A model generated the notes under the pieces. It did not search any database. It worked only from the letters and a program-made list of their open reading frames with translations, and was not told the origin of the DNA. The translations under genes and the position numbers were made by a program. Source: an uncultured Lachnospiraceae bacterium (lineage in GTDB: Bacteria; Bacillota; Clostridia; Lachnospirales; Lachnospiraceae). From it: DNA of 54,737 bases. Of this stretch, positions 8,211-17,709 are shown piece after piece. How positions within the stretch are numbered: position 1 is the first letter of the stretch; every line of letters starts with the position of its first letter. The stretch lies in the NCBI GenBank assembly GCA_947177165.1, contig CAMWTP010000037.1, positions 1 to 54,737 of the forward strand, given 5' to 3'.

Positions 8211-10703
8211 TCAACGGTCGGATGCTGTCTGCCTGCGCACTTCCAGTTCCACGCATTGCGCCTCTGTGTCCTCTGCGGTAAAGACGGCTTTTATCGTTCC
8301 TTCCTCTGTTCCAGCGCGGACAACGGCCATCACGTACCCGTCGTACGTTTCCCATTCCGTTTCGTCATAAGCGGTAAGCGCCTGCGGGTCCGCGCTGCCG
8401 AATGCTTCCAGTCTGCCCGCTCCTTCCACGGAAACCGCTATTTTCTTGGATTCATGGAGGTTTGGAACCCCATTCGTATCTGCCAGATTTACAGTGATAA
8501 AGGAAAGATCCTCTCCATCAGCACACAACACGGTCTTGTCAGCCTGTGCACAGAGATGGATTGTATCTCCGGCCGTTGTCAGCGAAAATCTGCCTGTCTC
8601 CCTGCCCGCTTCGTAGCTTACCGCCATCAGTTCACCGGGCTCATAGGTGATTTCATAGGATGCCGTAAATTCATGCTGTTCTCCCGCCGGTTTTCTTCCG
8701 AGAGAATGTCCGTTTAGGAAAAGCTCCACTTCCTCCGCATCCGCATAAATGTCCACAACCGCCGGCTTTCCTTCGTATCCCGGCCATGTCCAGCTCGCAA
8801 TCGTATCCTTGTGCATCCACGGCGTCTTAGAGCATTTCATCCCATACCGGTCCAGGCGCTCTACTGCCAGATACGGCTCTTTGCGCAGACCGTACACGAT
8901 CTCCCTCAGATAGCTAATCGGGCGTCGGTATCCAATCAGATCCAGGTCTCCTATGTAAGCCGTTCTCTCCGGATACACGCTGGTGAAATTCGCATTGCCG
9001 TCATAGTGGAAGATACCGCACCCGGCTTCTCCCAGATAATCATAGCCTGTCCATGTAAAATCACCCAGCACATGAGGGTGCCTTTTTACGATTGCCCACA
9101 GCCTTGCGATATCCGCCGGAAAAGTCTCTGTTCCCAGAACCGTCTTATTTGGATGAAGCTCGTGTTCTAATACGTGCCTGTCAGTCAGATAGTTTAGTCC
9201 GATAATATCACAGGATGAAGAACATCCCTCCAGCGCCTTTGTCAGAAGCGGATGAACCGCGAAATATTCTCCCCGCTCTCCTTCCATCAGACTCATAATA
9301 CTGTTAAAAGCATTGCTGCCGTCACTGTTTCCCGGTCCTTCGGCCTGCACAGAACCGAACCGTTTCATAACATCTCCCATAATTTCTGCCAGATGGCGTC
9401 CCGCTGTCATAAGTCCGTTAAGTCCCATGGTCGTATATCTGGTGCGATCCAGTTCGTGGAGTTTATTGCAGATTTTACGGCTGAGAGCCGCACCTGCCTC
9501 CGAACCGGCCTCTGTGATTTCGTTTCCGGCAGAATACAGGATTACGCAGGGGTGGTTATAGTCTTTTGCGACCATATGCTCTGCCACTTTTTCCCAGCAT
9601 TGCCCAAAATGCAGCGCAAAATCATAGGGATTCTTGCGGAGTGTCCACATATCGGTCAATTCGTCCATGACCATGATTCCGTAGCGGTCACAGGCGTTTA
9701 ACATTGCCTTGCTTAACGGGTGATGTGAACTGCGGATGCTGTTAAAACCTGCTTCCTTCAACTGCCTGCACCGGCGCTCCTCCGCCTTTTCCAATGTGGC
9801 GGCGCCTAAAATCCCATTGTCGTGGTGGATACAGGAACCGCGCAGCTTTACTTCTTTCCCGTTCAGTCGGAGACCGTGCGCCGAATCCAGTGTAAGGGTG
9901 CGGATGCCAAAGGTTTCTGTCGTCTCATCCAACACCTGTCCTGCGCATTCGATCCAGACCCTGCACTGATACAGATTTGGATGTTCACAATCCCACAACT
10001 GCGGATTTGCCACACAGATACTGCATCGGGCTGTTTCCATTGTCTCAGGGTACATAACGACCATCTGGCGGTCCTCGGCGATTGTCTCACCGTCTCTCTC
10101 CAGAAGAACGTGCACAGCAGCAGTCTCCCGCACGTTGCTGATGCTTTGCACTTTTGTTTCCACTTCCACAATGGCAGATTCTGTGTCGGCAGCCAATGTC
10201 GTGATTCGGATGCCATCGTTAGGGACATGTATCCTGTCCCCGACGATCAGCTTTACATTCCGGTAGATTCCGCTTCCCGTATACCAGCGGCTGTTCGGAA
10301 CCAGACTATTGTCTGCGATCACTTTGATTGTATTCTCTGCGCCGTAATTCAACCACGGATTCAACTTCACATAGAAATTGGAATAGCCATAGTAATTTGT
10401 TTCTGCCAGTGCTCCGTTGATATAGACCATTGCGGTCTGATAGATTCCTTCAAATTCCAGAAATACCGCTTTTTCTTTCCATTCTACGGGAGCAGTCAGC
10501 GATTTCTGGTAAATGTACTCTCCACCCGGATAGAATCCGGTCTGGGCGCCGCTCTCCGCGTCCGGTGTCCGTGTTTCGTGGATCATCGCATCGTGGGGGA
10601 GGTGGACAGTCTCAACCTCTGCAGTACCCATAAATGCAGCTGTGCTTGCGGAGTTTCCGCCGTTCATTACACGCCAGTCATGATTAAAGTTTGTGCGAAT
10701 CAT
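8211..10703 (-). CDS. Glycoside hydrolase family 2 (beta-galactosidase/beta-glucuronidase type)
   Basis: An 830-residue GH2 enzyme. It has an N-terminal sugar-binding sandwich (HDWRVMNGG, LPHDAMIHETR), an immunoglobulin-like domain, a TIM barrel, and C-terminal beta domains (DUF4982-like and invasin-like). The acid/base glutamate is in YSAGNEITE and the nucleophile is probably the glutamate in LGTETFPADI, so it looks active. There is no signal peptide, so it acts in the cytoplasm on an imported glycoside. ATG 10703 follows GGAGG and overlaps the upstream symporter gene by 4 bp (ATGA), implying translational coupling. Substrate (galactoside, glucuronide or other) is not decidable from sequence. 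Confidence 0.9.
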   Translation of the reverse strand: MIRTNFNHDWRVMNGGNSASTAAFMGTAEVETVHLPHDAMIHETRTPDAESGAQTGFYPGGEYIYQKSLTAPVEWKEKAVFLEFEGIYQTAMVYINGALAETNYYGYSNFYVKLNPWLNYGAENTIKVIADNSLVPNSRWYTGSGIYRNVKLIVGDRIHVPNDGIRITTLAADTESAIVEVETKVQSISNVRETAAVHVLLERDGETIAEDRQMVVMYPETMETARCSICVANPQLWDCEHPNLYQCRVWIECAGQVLDETTETFGIRTLTLDSAHGLRLNGKEVKLRGSCIHHDNGILGAATLEKAEERRCRQLKEAGFNSIRSSHHPLSKAMLNACDRYGIMVMDELTDMWTLRKNPYDFALHFGQCWEKVAEHMVAKDYNHPCVILYSAGNEITEAGSEAGAALSRKICNKLHELDRTRYTTMGLNGLMTAGRHLAEIMGDVMKRFGSVQAEGPGNSDGSNAFNSIMSLMEGERGEYFAVHPLLTKALEGCSSSCDIIGLNYLTDRHVLEHELHPNKTVLGTETFPADIARLWAIVKRHPHVLGDFTWTGYDYLGEAGCGIFHYDGNANFTSVYPERTAYIGDLDLIGYRRPISYLREIVYGLRKEPYLAVERLDRYGMKCSKTPWMHKDTIASWTWPGYEGKPAVVDIYADAEEVELFLNGHSLGRKPAGEQHEFTASYEITYEPGELMAVSYEAGRETGRFSLTTAGDTIHLCAQADKTVLCADGEDLSFITVNLADTNGVPNLHESKKIAVSVEGAGRLEAFGSADPQALTAYDETEWETYDGYVMAVVRAGTEEGTIKAVFTAEDTEAQCVELEVRRQTASDR

Positions 10704-12103
10704 TCGTTTCCTCCTTCTGCGGCATGTTCTTTGTCCCACGCCCTGTTTGCATCCTCAACCTTCAGCAGGTAAATCAATAACGCCATGAACAGACCAAATA
10801 TAATTGGTATCACTGCATACATAAAGAAAATCATGTTGACAGCGCTTGCCGGCTGTATATCCGCTGTTCCGTCAAAGCCGCCCATTGCCAGAAGCCAGCC
10901 GACTACGGCACTGCCGATGCCGCCGCCAAGCTTTACGCCGATCGAAGAGCAGCTAAACATTACACCGTCGATTCTCACTTTCTGTGTCCGGTATGTATAA
11001 TCGCTGGTCTCAGCAACCAGGGCATTCAGGGTGCCGGTAAGCGGTCCGCCCGCCATGTTGCGGAAAAACGCTGCAATCAGCATAACAGGAAGATTTTTGT
11101 TCAAGGCTCCGACAAGGAACAGGATTCCCATGAGAATCGTGACGATGCGGGCATATAGGTTCATCTTTCTCATTGTGCCGAATTTTTTTACGAGCGTTGG
11201 CGTCACCATCAATATGAGCATGACTGGAACCAGGCTGACCAGGGAAAAAGTTCCAAGCAGCGCAGGGTCTCCCATATAATACGTCATGAAGAAAATGCCG
11301 ACACCCTGTGTAATACCGCTGTAAACGTAATTTACCAGATATAGTCCAAGGATCAAAATGTAATAAGGATTTTTCAGCAATAGTTTCAGGGATTGTCCGA
11401 AGCTGATTTTCTCTGCCGCCGGCTGTTTCTGATCTGCTTCTGCCAGCGCCTGCTTCGGTTCCGCTCCAGTGTCTTCATCGGGCACTTCTTTTACCATCAG
11501 CACACTGAATGTATTGACGACAAGTGCGATGACTGCAAACAGAAGGGCAACCATGCGCCATCCTTTTGCGCCGCCGCCAAACCGTTCCACAAGCCCCATT
11601 ACATTATAAGACACCACTAATGTTGTAAAGGTAGCAAATATAAACCGGATTGATCCAAGCTGTACTCTTTCCTGCCCGTTTTTGGTAATTTTAGCGGCCA
11701 GTGACGCGTAGGCGATACTGTTTGCGGTATAAAAGATTGCATTGAACGCTGTGTAAAATACAAAGAAATACGCATACTGCATCGTCTCACTCATGCTTGG
11801 AATCGCAAATACCAGAAACAAACTTGCCGATACGCCGATCTGTCCGAACAGCATCCATGGGCGCGCCTGTCCCATCTTGCTCTTGGTTTTGTCCATCAGA
11901 CCGCCGAAGAATATATCTGATACACCATCCAGCAGTTTGGATGCCATCATCAGATTGCCGATAACCAGACTGTTAAGTCCGACCGCGGTTGTAAGATAGA
12001 GCAGCATAAAGCTCGAAATCAGCGCGTATCCGCAGTTTGAGGCCATATCTCCAGAGCCGTAGGCAACTTTCTGATACCATTTTAAATACTTTTTGTCATT
12101 CAT
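10700..12103 (-). CDS. GPH-family sugar:cation symporter (MFS)
   Basis: A 467-residue, 12-helix transporter of the glycoside-pentoside-hexuronide family (MelB/XynP/UidB relatives). It has the N-terminal KVAYGSGDMASN motif and the loop motif GGLMDKTKSKMGQARPW. It would import an oligosaccharide or glycoside with a cation for the co-transcribed GH2 enzyme. ATG 12103 has a good site (GGAAAGGAAG). It diverges from the AraC regulator gene across a 251-bp spacer. Confidence 0.9.
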   Translation of the reverse strand: MNDKKYLKWYQKVAYGSGDMASNCGYALISSFMLLYLTTAVGLNSLVIGNLMMASKLLDGVSDIFFGGLMDKTKSKMGQARPWMLFGQIGVSASLFLVFAIPSMSETMQYAYFFVFYTAFNAIFYTANSIAYASLAAKITKNGQERVQLGSIRFIFATFTTLVVSYNVMGLVERFGGGAKGWRMVALLFAVIALVVNTFSVLMVKEVPDEDTGAEPKQALAEADQKQPAAEKISFGQSLKLLLKNPYYILILGLYLVNYVYSGITQGVGIFFMTYYMGDPALLGTFSLVSLVPVMLILMVTPTLVKKFGTMRKMNLYARIVTILMGILFLVGALNKNLPVMLIAAFFRNMAGGPLTGTLNALVAETSDYTYRTQKVRIDGVMFSCSSIGVKLGGGIGSAVVGWLLAMGGFDGTADIQPASAVNMIFFMYAVIPIIFGLFMALLIYLLKVEDANRAWDKEHAAEGGNE

Positions 12104-12354
12104 AGAACTTCCTTTCCTCCTTTTGGCAGTCCAGATTTTATTCTGTCTGAACTGTTATTCCATCTTTACTTTTTCCGTGATAATGTATATACTTTATCTT
12201 GATACGACTTAATTTTAGCAATTTTAACCAATATCGACAATGACACTTCTGTTGCTATATGCACATGAACTGTATCATATTCGTGGATTAATGCGGGTGT
12301 CACGGCGCTAAAATATTTTATCGCCTCAGAGAAGGCTGCGGAAGGGAGGTTTTC
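12104..12354. promoter_or_regulatory. Divergent control region between GPH/GH2 operon and araC-type gene
   Basis: An AT-rich 251-bp spacer that must hold both divergent promoters. A partly palindromic stretch, TTAATTTTAGCAATTTTAA at about 12209-12227, is a candidate operator. I could not choose -35/-10 pairs with confidence on either strand. Confidence 0.4.
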
Positions 12355-13428
12355 ATGAAAACAAATGCAGAAAATACGGACAACACAGGCAATATTTTAA
12401 AGGTGTACAACGCGAAAAGTTCAGTCAATTCCTATTATGATATGTCCACTCCGCTGCAGTTCACACTGAGCTATTGCAGTGGCCTTACCAGCGAAGACTA
12501 CTTTAACATTATGACAATTTCCCCGCGTGCAAGCTATTTTCACACGTCAGCCATTGAGTCCGCTTTTCACACATTCAACGCCCGGTCTCCCCATTATCAC
12601 AGTTTCTTTGAGCTTGTGATCGTCCTGGAGGGATGTATCACACAGCGGATAGAAGATAAAGACTACTTTTATCCGGCTGGTACCTGCTGTCTGATCAATC
12701 AGAATGTCCTTCACGTCGAGAAGTATACAGCGGAGGCAAAAATACTGTTTCTCGGATTGTCGACAGGTTTCATCAAAGAGCTGCTGGAAGCGTATAAGAA
12801 CGCTTACTTTCCGAAAGAGGAGACAGCTTACGAGAATTCGATCTTCCGGTTTATGGCTGAGAACATTCATCTGGAGAAGGGAAAGAATTATCTGGATTTT
12901 CTGCCGGTCTATCAGAATCAGTCCAGCATATCCGATCTGCACAGGCTGGCGGATCAGCTGCTTCATGCCATGTTGTGTCCAAAGCTTGGTTCGACTTACA
13001 TGATAAAGGGCATTGTCTGCAATTTATTTCAATATCTGGATACAACGGAGTTCTATCATATCAGTGATGTAAAACTTAATTCCGACTCTGACTTCGTGCT
13101 GTTTTCCCGCATCAGTCATCTGATGGAGGACACCAACGGGCGCATGTCACGCTCTGATCTGGAACGGGTTCTGTGCTACAGCGGCAATTATATGAACACG
13201 ATCATCAAAAAGCGTACTGGCATGTGTCTCTATGATTATGGCCTTACGTTCACATTGAAGAAAGCCGCCGCACTTTTGGCAGATACGCCCACCTCCATCG
13301 CGTCCATTGCGATACAGATGGGGTTTAGCAACAGGACACATTTTTATAAAGTATTTAAGGATAAGTATGGGATTACGCCCGGAGAGTACCGTGAAAAACA
13401 CAGAAGACAGGTGGCGGGCGGCAGTTGA
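12355..13428 (+). CDS. AraC-family transcriptional regulator
   Basis: A 357-residue regulator. The N-terminal half is a cupin-type ligand-binding domain (SPHYHSFFELVIVLEGCITQRI), and the last 100 residues hold the two AraC helix-turn-helix motifs (SRSDLERVLCYSGNYMNTIIKK and SIASIAIQMGFSNRTHFYKVFK, ending GITPGEYR). AGGGAGG lies just upstream of the ATG. Divergent placement from the GPH/GH2 operon makes it the likely sugar-responsive activator of that operon. Confidence 0.9.
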   Translation: MKTNAENTDNTGNILKVYNAKSSVNSYYDMSTPLQFTLSYCSGLTSEDYFNIMTISPRASYFHTSAIESAFHTFNARSPHYHSFFELVIVLEGCITQRIEDKDYFYPAGTCCLINQNVLHVEKYTAEAKILFLGLSTGFIKELLEAYKNAYFPKEETAYENSIFRFMAENIHLEKGKNYLDFLPVYQNQSSISDLHRLADQLLHAMLCPKLGSTYMIKGIVCNLFQYLDTTEFYHISDVKLNSDSDFVLFSRISHLMEDTNGRMSRSDLERVLCYSGNYMNTIIKKRTGMCLYDYGLTFTLKKAAALLADTPTSIASIAIQMGFSNRTHFYKVFKDKYGITPGEYREKHRRQVAGGS

Positions 13429-13785
13429 TAAATTCTTCTTAATGGTGCAGCTTCCGCGATAAAAGCATAATGATTGTCGCCATACTCCTTTGTCCGTTTA
13501 CAGAAAAGATTCCCTAATGATAAAAAGTTCTTGGCAAATTTTAGAAAGGCTGTGGGATGTGGACGAAAATTATGTAGATGAGCATAAGTGGACGAGGAAC
13601 GGCAAGAACTTTAAAGGCTGGTATCAGACATTTCTCATCTATACAAGATTTTGAAATGTCCGCGTGTCGTAACAATTCAGGCGTTACTTAGACAGATTGT
13701 TTCTGTGCTTCGGACATTTCTGTGACATTTGAGTTGTATAATAGCTCTATCAAAGGGCGGACAGCCATGAAAGGAGCATTTGGAT
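13429..13785 (+). other. Gene-poor spacer with a regulator remnant and an inverted repeat
   Basis: This spacer holds no intact gene. It carries a possible remnant of a response regulator (13517-13654) and a perfect 10-bp inverted repeat, GAAATGTCCG (13652-13661) and CGGACATTTC, around a loop of about 52 nt. A -10-like TATAAT (13736-13741) lies 45 nt before the ABC gene without a clear -35. The inverted repeat could be an operator for the transporter. Confidence 0.45.
13517..13654 (+). pseudogene. Possible remnant of an OmpR-type response regulator C-terminus
   Basis: An open stretch of 45 codons includes QILERLWDVDENYVDEH. This resembles the start of the winged-helix segment of OmpR/VanR-type regulators (REQILExLWDxDxxFVDExTL); compare LWESDSYVDENTLSVN in the intact regulator at 22775. 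The sequence after EH no longer matches. Bce-type ABC loci normally carry a regulator and kinase upstream, so a decayed copy here fits. The match is short, so this is tentative. Confidence 0.35.
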
Positions 13786-14259
13786 ATGAACGTACTACAA
13801 ACAATCAATCTTAAAAAGTATTATGGCACCGAGCCGAATATTACCCGTGCCTTGGATGGTGTCAATCTCTCTGTGGAGCAGGGAGAGTTTGTCGCTGTGG
13901 TTGAAACTTCTGGCAGCGGCAAATCCACTCTGCTGAATATGATGGGAGGACTTGATACTCCCACTTCCGGCAGCGTTATTGTACGTGGAGATGAATTGGC
14001 AAAAAAGAGTGATGAAGAACTGACGATCTTTCGCCGCCGTAATATCGGCTTTATTTTCCAGAACTACAATCTGGTGCCTATCTTGAATGTATGCGAAAAC
14101 ATTGTCCTGCCTGTGGGGCTGGATGGGGATGTATTAGGTTTATTAAAACGTACCAGCATGGAGTTTAATCAGTCTATTGTAATGATTACCCACAACAACG
14201 AGATTGCCCAGCTTGTCGACCGTATTGTGCGGATTGAGGACGGCAAGATTGTGGAATAA
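13786..14259 (+). pseudogene. Internally deleted ABC transporter ATP-binding protein (MacB/BceA type)
   Basis: A 157-residue reading frame where family members have about 225. The N-terminal part is intact, with Walker A at residues 40-48 (ETSGSGKST, with E in place of the usual G) and the Q-loop FIFQNYNL. After VLPVGLDGD the sequence jumps to VLGLLKRTS and then runs normally through the H-loop (MITHNNE) to the C-terminus. About 65-70 residues holding the ABC signature LSGGQ, Walker B and D-loop are missing, and the deletion is in frame. Without these motifs it should not hydrolyse ATP. ATG 13786 has AAGGAG at 13771-13776; a TTG at 13780 is too close. The intact permease gene follows after 16 bp. 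Confidence 0.85.
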
Positions 14260-14275
14260 GGGGAGGTGACAACTT

Positions 14276-16636
14276 ATGACTTGGCCTTTTGAAAATGATA
14301 CCAGCGTGGCAGTAAAAACATTTGCAGTAAGAAGCCTGAAAGCAAATCGAAAGAAAAACTCGCTTGTTGTGGCGGCAGTATTGATTATAACTTTTCTTCT
14401 AACGCTTGTTCTGTCTGCTGGTAACATCTTTGTTTCTGCGCAGAGAAAAGAGTCCTTAAGACTTATTGGGACTACTGCGGAAACAACTCTTAGTAACCCG
14501 ACAGAGGAGCAGAAAGAATTACTGAGACGCTCAAAGTCGGCAAAGAATGTTGGCATGGAATTGTATTTTGGAACGATACAAGATACCGGAAACCGTATTG
14601 GAGTATCATATATCGATCTGGCGGAATGGGAATGGCACAGATTTCCTCTGGTTCGTAATTTTGCGGGGCAATTCCCGGAAAAAGAAAATGAAATTATGGC
14701 AGCACTCTGGCTGTTGGAAGATATAGGGATTAAAGAACCGGAGCTTGGTATGGTATTTTCCGTGACCTACTTTGATAAAGATAATGCGTCGCATAGTCAA
14801 GAGTTTATCCTGTCTGGATATTTTGAGGACAATTCTTATATACGATCAGGCGGTAGAGGAAACCTGTATGTTTCTCCGGTTTTTGCTATGTCCACAGATA
14901 AAATGTCGGAGACTCTTTACATGGATTTGACTGGAAGTAATAAAGAGGACGCGCTTCAACAACTGGCAGCAGAATTGTGCTTACAATCAGGACAGAGTTT
15001 AACTTTGTCACCTGCTTACGAAAGTGCTGGAAAGGCTTCATGGATCACGATTGGATTTTTGGCTGCTATTATCGTGTTAAGCGGATACCTTTTTATATAC
15101 AGTTTCTTTTATTTTTCTGTCTCAAAAGATGTGCGAATGTATGGTGAGTTAATTACCATAGGTGCCACAAAAAAACAGATAAAACGAATTATGTACTATC
15201 AGATTAGGAGGCTGCTTATAAGAGGAACGCTGATAGGAGGAACCGCTGGGTTTATTGGTGCTTATGTTATTCTGCCGTATTTTATAAATATCTTTTTTGA
15301 TGGACAGATAAATATTGGGCTTGTTAGTGTGATCGTAGGAACTGTGGTATCCATAGCGCTTTCTTCTTTGGTGGTTCATATCAGCTGTAACAAGCCTGTC
15401 AAAATGCTTGCGGCAATGCAACCGATCAATACCATTCGTTATGAGAATTTCAGTAATATTAAATACACCAAAGTTCCTGGAGCCAAAAGCTATGTCCTTG
15501 ATATGGCATGGAGAAATCTATGCCGTAGAAGAAAAAATGCCATTATGCTCATAGTGTCATTTACATTAGGCTGCACGGCTTTTTTGGCGATTAGCCTTTT
15601 CTACGAAAGCATTGACCCTAAGCAGTATGTAGATAGTTATTATCAATATGATATAGAAATAACAGATGAGTCGGGCGAAGGAACAACAATTACAAAAAAT
15701 ATTTTGACTCAGATAAACGGGCTGTCCGGGATAGAAAAGATAGATATAGTAGAAAGACAACGTGTTTTTATAGAGTATGATGAGGATATTTTCCCCAAAT
15801 ACTTGATGGACTTTCAAAGGAAGACCAAACTGGATGTCAGCAGCTTCGATCAAGGAGCCTTATCAGAGCAGTTTTGGAGTTATGCTTATAGTCTGCCAGA
15901 TAAATATACTGGACATGAGGAGCCGGGAACTGTTTATTTATCCGAAGAATATGCGGAAATGCTCCCGATTGGCACTGAACTCAGCATAAAGGTTTCTCAG
16001 GATATGGTCTACATGGTTCACATTGCAGGATATATTGATGTTGAGGATTCTTTGCCAGCGGGGGGTATGGCACCAGTCATTTATCTTACAGACGCGACAA
16101 AGAACAGCATTGGTGGAGAGAGTAGTGTTTTCAAAATTGGTATTATGTGCTTAACATCACAAGACGACGAAGTGCTGACAGGGCTTAAGAGTATAATGCC
16201 AAAAGGCGGTGCCAGGATAGAATCGAAAGCAGCGTGGGAGGAAAAACTGACCAACAACATGAGCATTTTTTATGTTGCATTAGGTGGGTTATCAATATTT
16301 TTACTATTTAACAGTATTCTCAATTTTATAAATACAATGTATAGCAGTTTGCAAGAAAGGAGCGCTGAATTCAGAACATTATCAAATGTTGGGATGACAG
16401 AAAGACAGATTAAGGTTATGCTGAGGCAGGAGGGAACCATATACACAATAATTATTGCAAGTTTAGTAACTTTAATTGCTTGTGTGGGAGCTAAGTTGCT
16501 GTTTAGCGGTATTTCTGGCGTTGCGCCGTATGCTGAATTCCATTTTCCTATAATTCAACTGCTGGGCATTGTTGGGTTAGTTGGAATTATATGTATGGGA
16601 GTTCCTGGCATTATGTATAAAAAAATGAAGCTGTGA
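14276..16636 (+). CDS. FtsX-like ABC transporter permease
   Basis: A 786-residue permease. A first membrane segment lies near residues 25-47, then a large extracellular region, three helices of a first FtsX domain (about 255-375), a second extracellular region, and a second FtsX domain at the C-terminus (about 655-785). This two-FtsX layout is that of permeases paired with MacB/BceA-type ATPases in peptide export or antimicrobial peptide resistance. GGAGGTG precedes the ATG. Its cognate ATPase next door is internally deleted, so the pair may be non-functional or may borrow another ATPase. The reading frame itself shows no damage. Confidence 0.85.
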   Translation: MTWPFENDTSVAVKTFAVRSLKANRKKNSLVVAAVLIITFLLTLVLSAGNIFVSAQRKESLRLIGTTAETTLSNPTEEQKELLRRSKSAKNVGMELYFGTIQDTGNRIGVSYIDLAEWEWHRFPLVRNFAGQFPEKENEIMAALWLLEDIGIKEPELGMVFSVTYFDKDNASHSQEFILSGYFEDNSYIRSGGRGNLYVSPVFAMSTDKMSETLYMDLTGSNKEDALQQLAAELCLQSGQSLTLSPAYESAGKASWITIGFLAAIIVLSGYLFIYSFFYFSVSKDVRMYGELITIGATKKQIKRIMYYQIRRLLIRGTLIGGTAGFIGAYVILPYFINIFFDGQINIGLVSVIVGTVVSIALSSLVVHISCNKPVKMLAAMQPINTIRYENFSNIKYTKVPGAKSYVLDMAWRNLCRRRKNAIMLIVSFTLGCTAFLAISLFYESIDPKQYVDSYYQYDIEITDESGEGTTITKNILTQINGLSGIEKIDIVERQRVFIEYDEDIFPKYLMDFQRKTKLDVSSFDQGALSEQFWSYAYSLPDKYTGHEEPGTVYLSEEYAEMLPIGTELSIKVSQDMVYMVHIAGYIDVEDSLPAGGMAPVIYLTDATKNSIGGESSVFKIGIMCLTSQDDEVLTGLKSIMPKGGARIESKAAWEEKLTNNMSIFYVALGGLSIFLLFNSILNFINTMYSSLQERSAEFRTLSNVGMTERQIKVMLRQEGTIYTIIIASLVTLIACVGAKLLFSGISGVAPYAEFHFPIIQLLGIVGLVGIICMGVPGIMYKKMKL

Positions 16637-16730
16637 GTGTAAACAATAAAAACCAAAAATATATTAGATATTTAGAAAAGGCGATTGAGGTGCAGTTGAA
16701 AGGGTTTTATTAGTTAATATGTTCTGTCTT

Positions 16731-16761
16731 AAAGGGACGGCGTAATGCGGTCCCTTTTCTT
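16731..16761 (+). terminator. Terminator after the FtsX permease gene
   Basis: Stem AAAGGGAC (16731-16738) and GTCCCTTT (16750-16757), followed by TTCTT, about 95 nt after the permease stop codon. Confidence 0.65.
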
Positions 16762-16806
16762 CCATTTCTGTGACATTATGTTCACCGTCATTTGTGCAAT
16801 GCTGTA

Positions 16807-17331
16807 CTATATTTTTTGACAATGAAATAGTTCTCTGATAATCTTTTCAGCACATTCATCAGAATCATATATGCTCGTGTCAACCCTGGCGCTGTACTTA
16901 ATATTTTCAGCCATCAGATCATACTGTTCCTGCGATTGTGTTTCATATCTGTCCCCGCGAATAATATTGCGCTGTCTGCATATATCCAGTGGGCAATATA
17001 TTTCCACGATATCAAGCGGATTATCTCTCAATATTTCCAATAACTGACGGTAATGCGGCCTGAGCTCTTCCCGCTCAACCAGAATCCCGTCAATCAGCAC
17101 ATTCTTCCCCATGTCGGAGTACAGCTTGGCAGTATGATACATCATAATAATTACTTCGCTAAGATATTTCCAGTAATTTCTGCGCAGATAATTCTCTCCG
17201 ACCATTTCCTGAAATAAATCGTTGGCAACAACATAAAAAAAGATATCCTCCCGACTTTGAAGAGCTTCGACGATAGATGTTTTTCCAGCGCTGGTGACAC
17301 CGTTCAAAAAAATAATTCTTCCCTTTTCCAT
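16807..17331 (-). CDS. P-loop kinase-like protein (chloramphenicol phosphotransferase-like)
   Basis: A 174-residue NTPase with an N-terminal P-loop (GVTSAGKTS, residues 11-19), a LIDGILVERE block and a lid-like RNIIRGDRYETQSQEQYD region. The arrangement resembles CPT-like kinases and small nucleoside or antibiotic kinases. The substrate is unknown, and chloramphenicol resistance should not be assumed. I prefer ATG 17331 (GGAG upstream); an in-frame ATG at 17391 has no site. It is convergent with the permease gene across the terminator at 16731. Confidence 0.65.
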   Translation of the reverse strand: MEKGRIIFLNGVTSAGKTSIVEALQSREDIFFYVVANDLFQEMVGENYLRRNYWKYLSEVIIMMYHTAKLYSDMGKNVLIDGILVEREELRPHYRQLLEILRDNPLDIVEIYCPLDICRQRNIIRGDRYETQSQEQYDLMAENIKYSARVDTSIYDSDECAEKIIRELFHCQKI

Positions 17332-17445
17332 ATTCAATACCACTCCTTTTTCTTTCAGTATATCATGGACGTATTTGTCTGTCATTCTCATATAATAATC
17401 AAAAAAACAAGAGAAATCTGCAGCATAGATTTCTCTTGTCTCATA

Positions 17446-17709
17446 TTATTTCTTTTTAATTTCACCTATAATCCGATAGATACTCTTGGCTGAGAGATAG
17501 TATTCTGCAGCCAGTTCTGAAACCGTTTCACCCTGCAAATACAGCTCATAGATCGCTTGATTCCTTTGATATAACTCAAGTTTGTAACTGCTGGATGTAC
17601 TATTTGCCTCGGGTACTTTGGGTATGTATAGATTTACACCGTTTACATATTTTTGAATTTCTTCTATCATCTCTTCTGGCAATACAGATTTTGCATTGAT
17701 ATAACTCAT
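17446..17709 (-). CDS. CD3324-like small HTH protein
   Basis: An 87-residue protein beginning MSYINAKSVLPEEMIEEIQKYVNG and ending with a resolvase-like helix-turn-helix (AIYELYLQGETVSELAAEYYLSAKSIYRII). This matches the CD3324 family of Clostridia, a group of Mor-like predicted DNA-binding proteins with no assigned role. ATG 17709 follows AAAGGAG at ideal spacing; an upstream in-frame ATG at 17760 was not used. Confidence 0.7.
   Translation of the reverse strand: MSYINAKSVLPEEMIEEIQKYVNGVNLYIPKVPEANSTSSSYKLELYQRNQAIYELYLQGETVSELAAEYYLSAKSIYRIIGEIKKK

Noticed and set aside
16807..17331. Call as a chloramphenicol resistance phosphotransferase
   Set aside because: Only the general P-loop kinase pattern is visible; substrate-specific residues cannot be judged.
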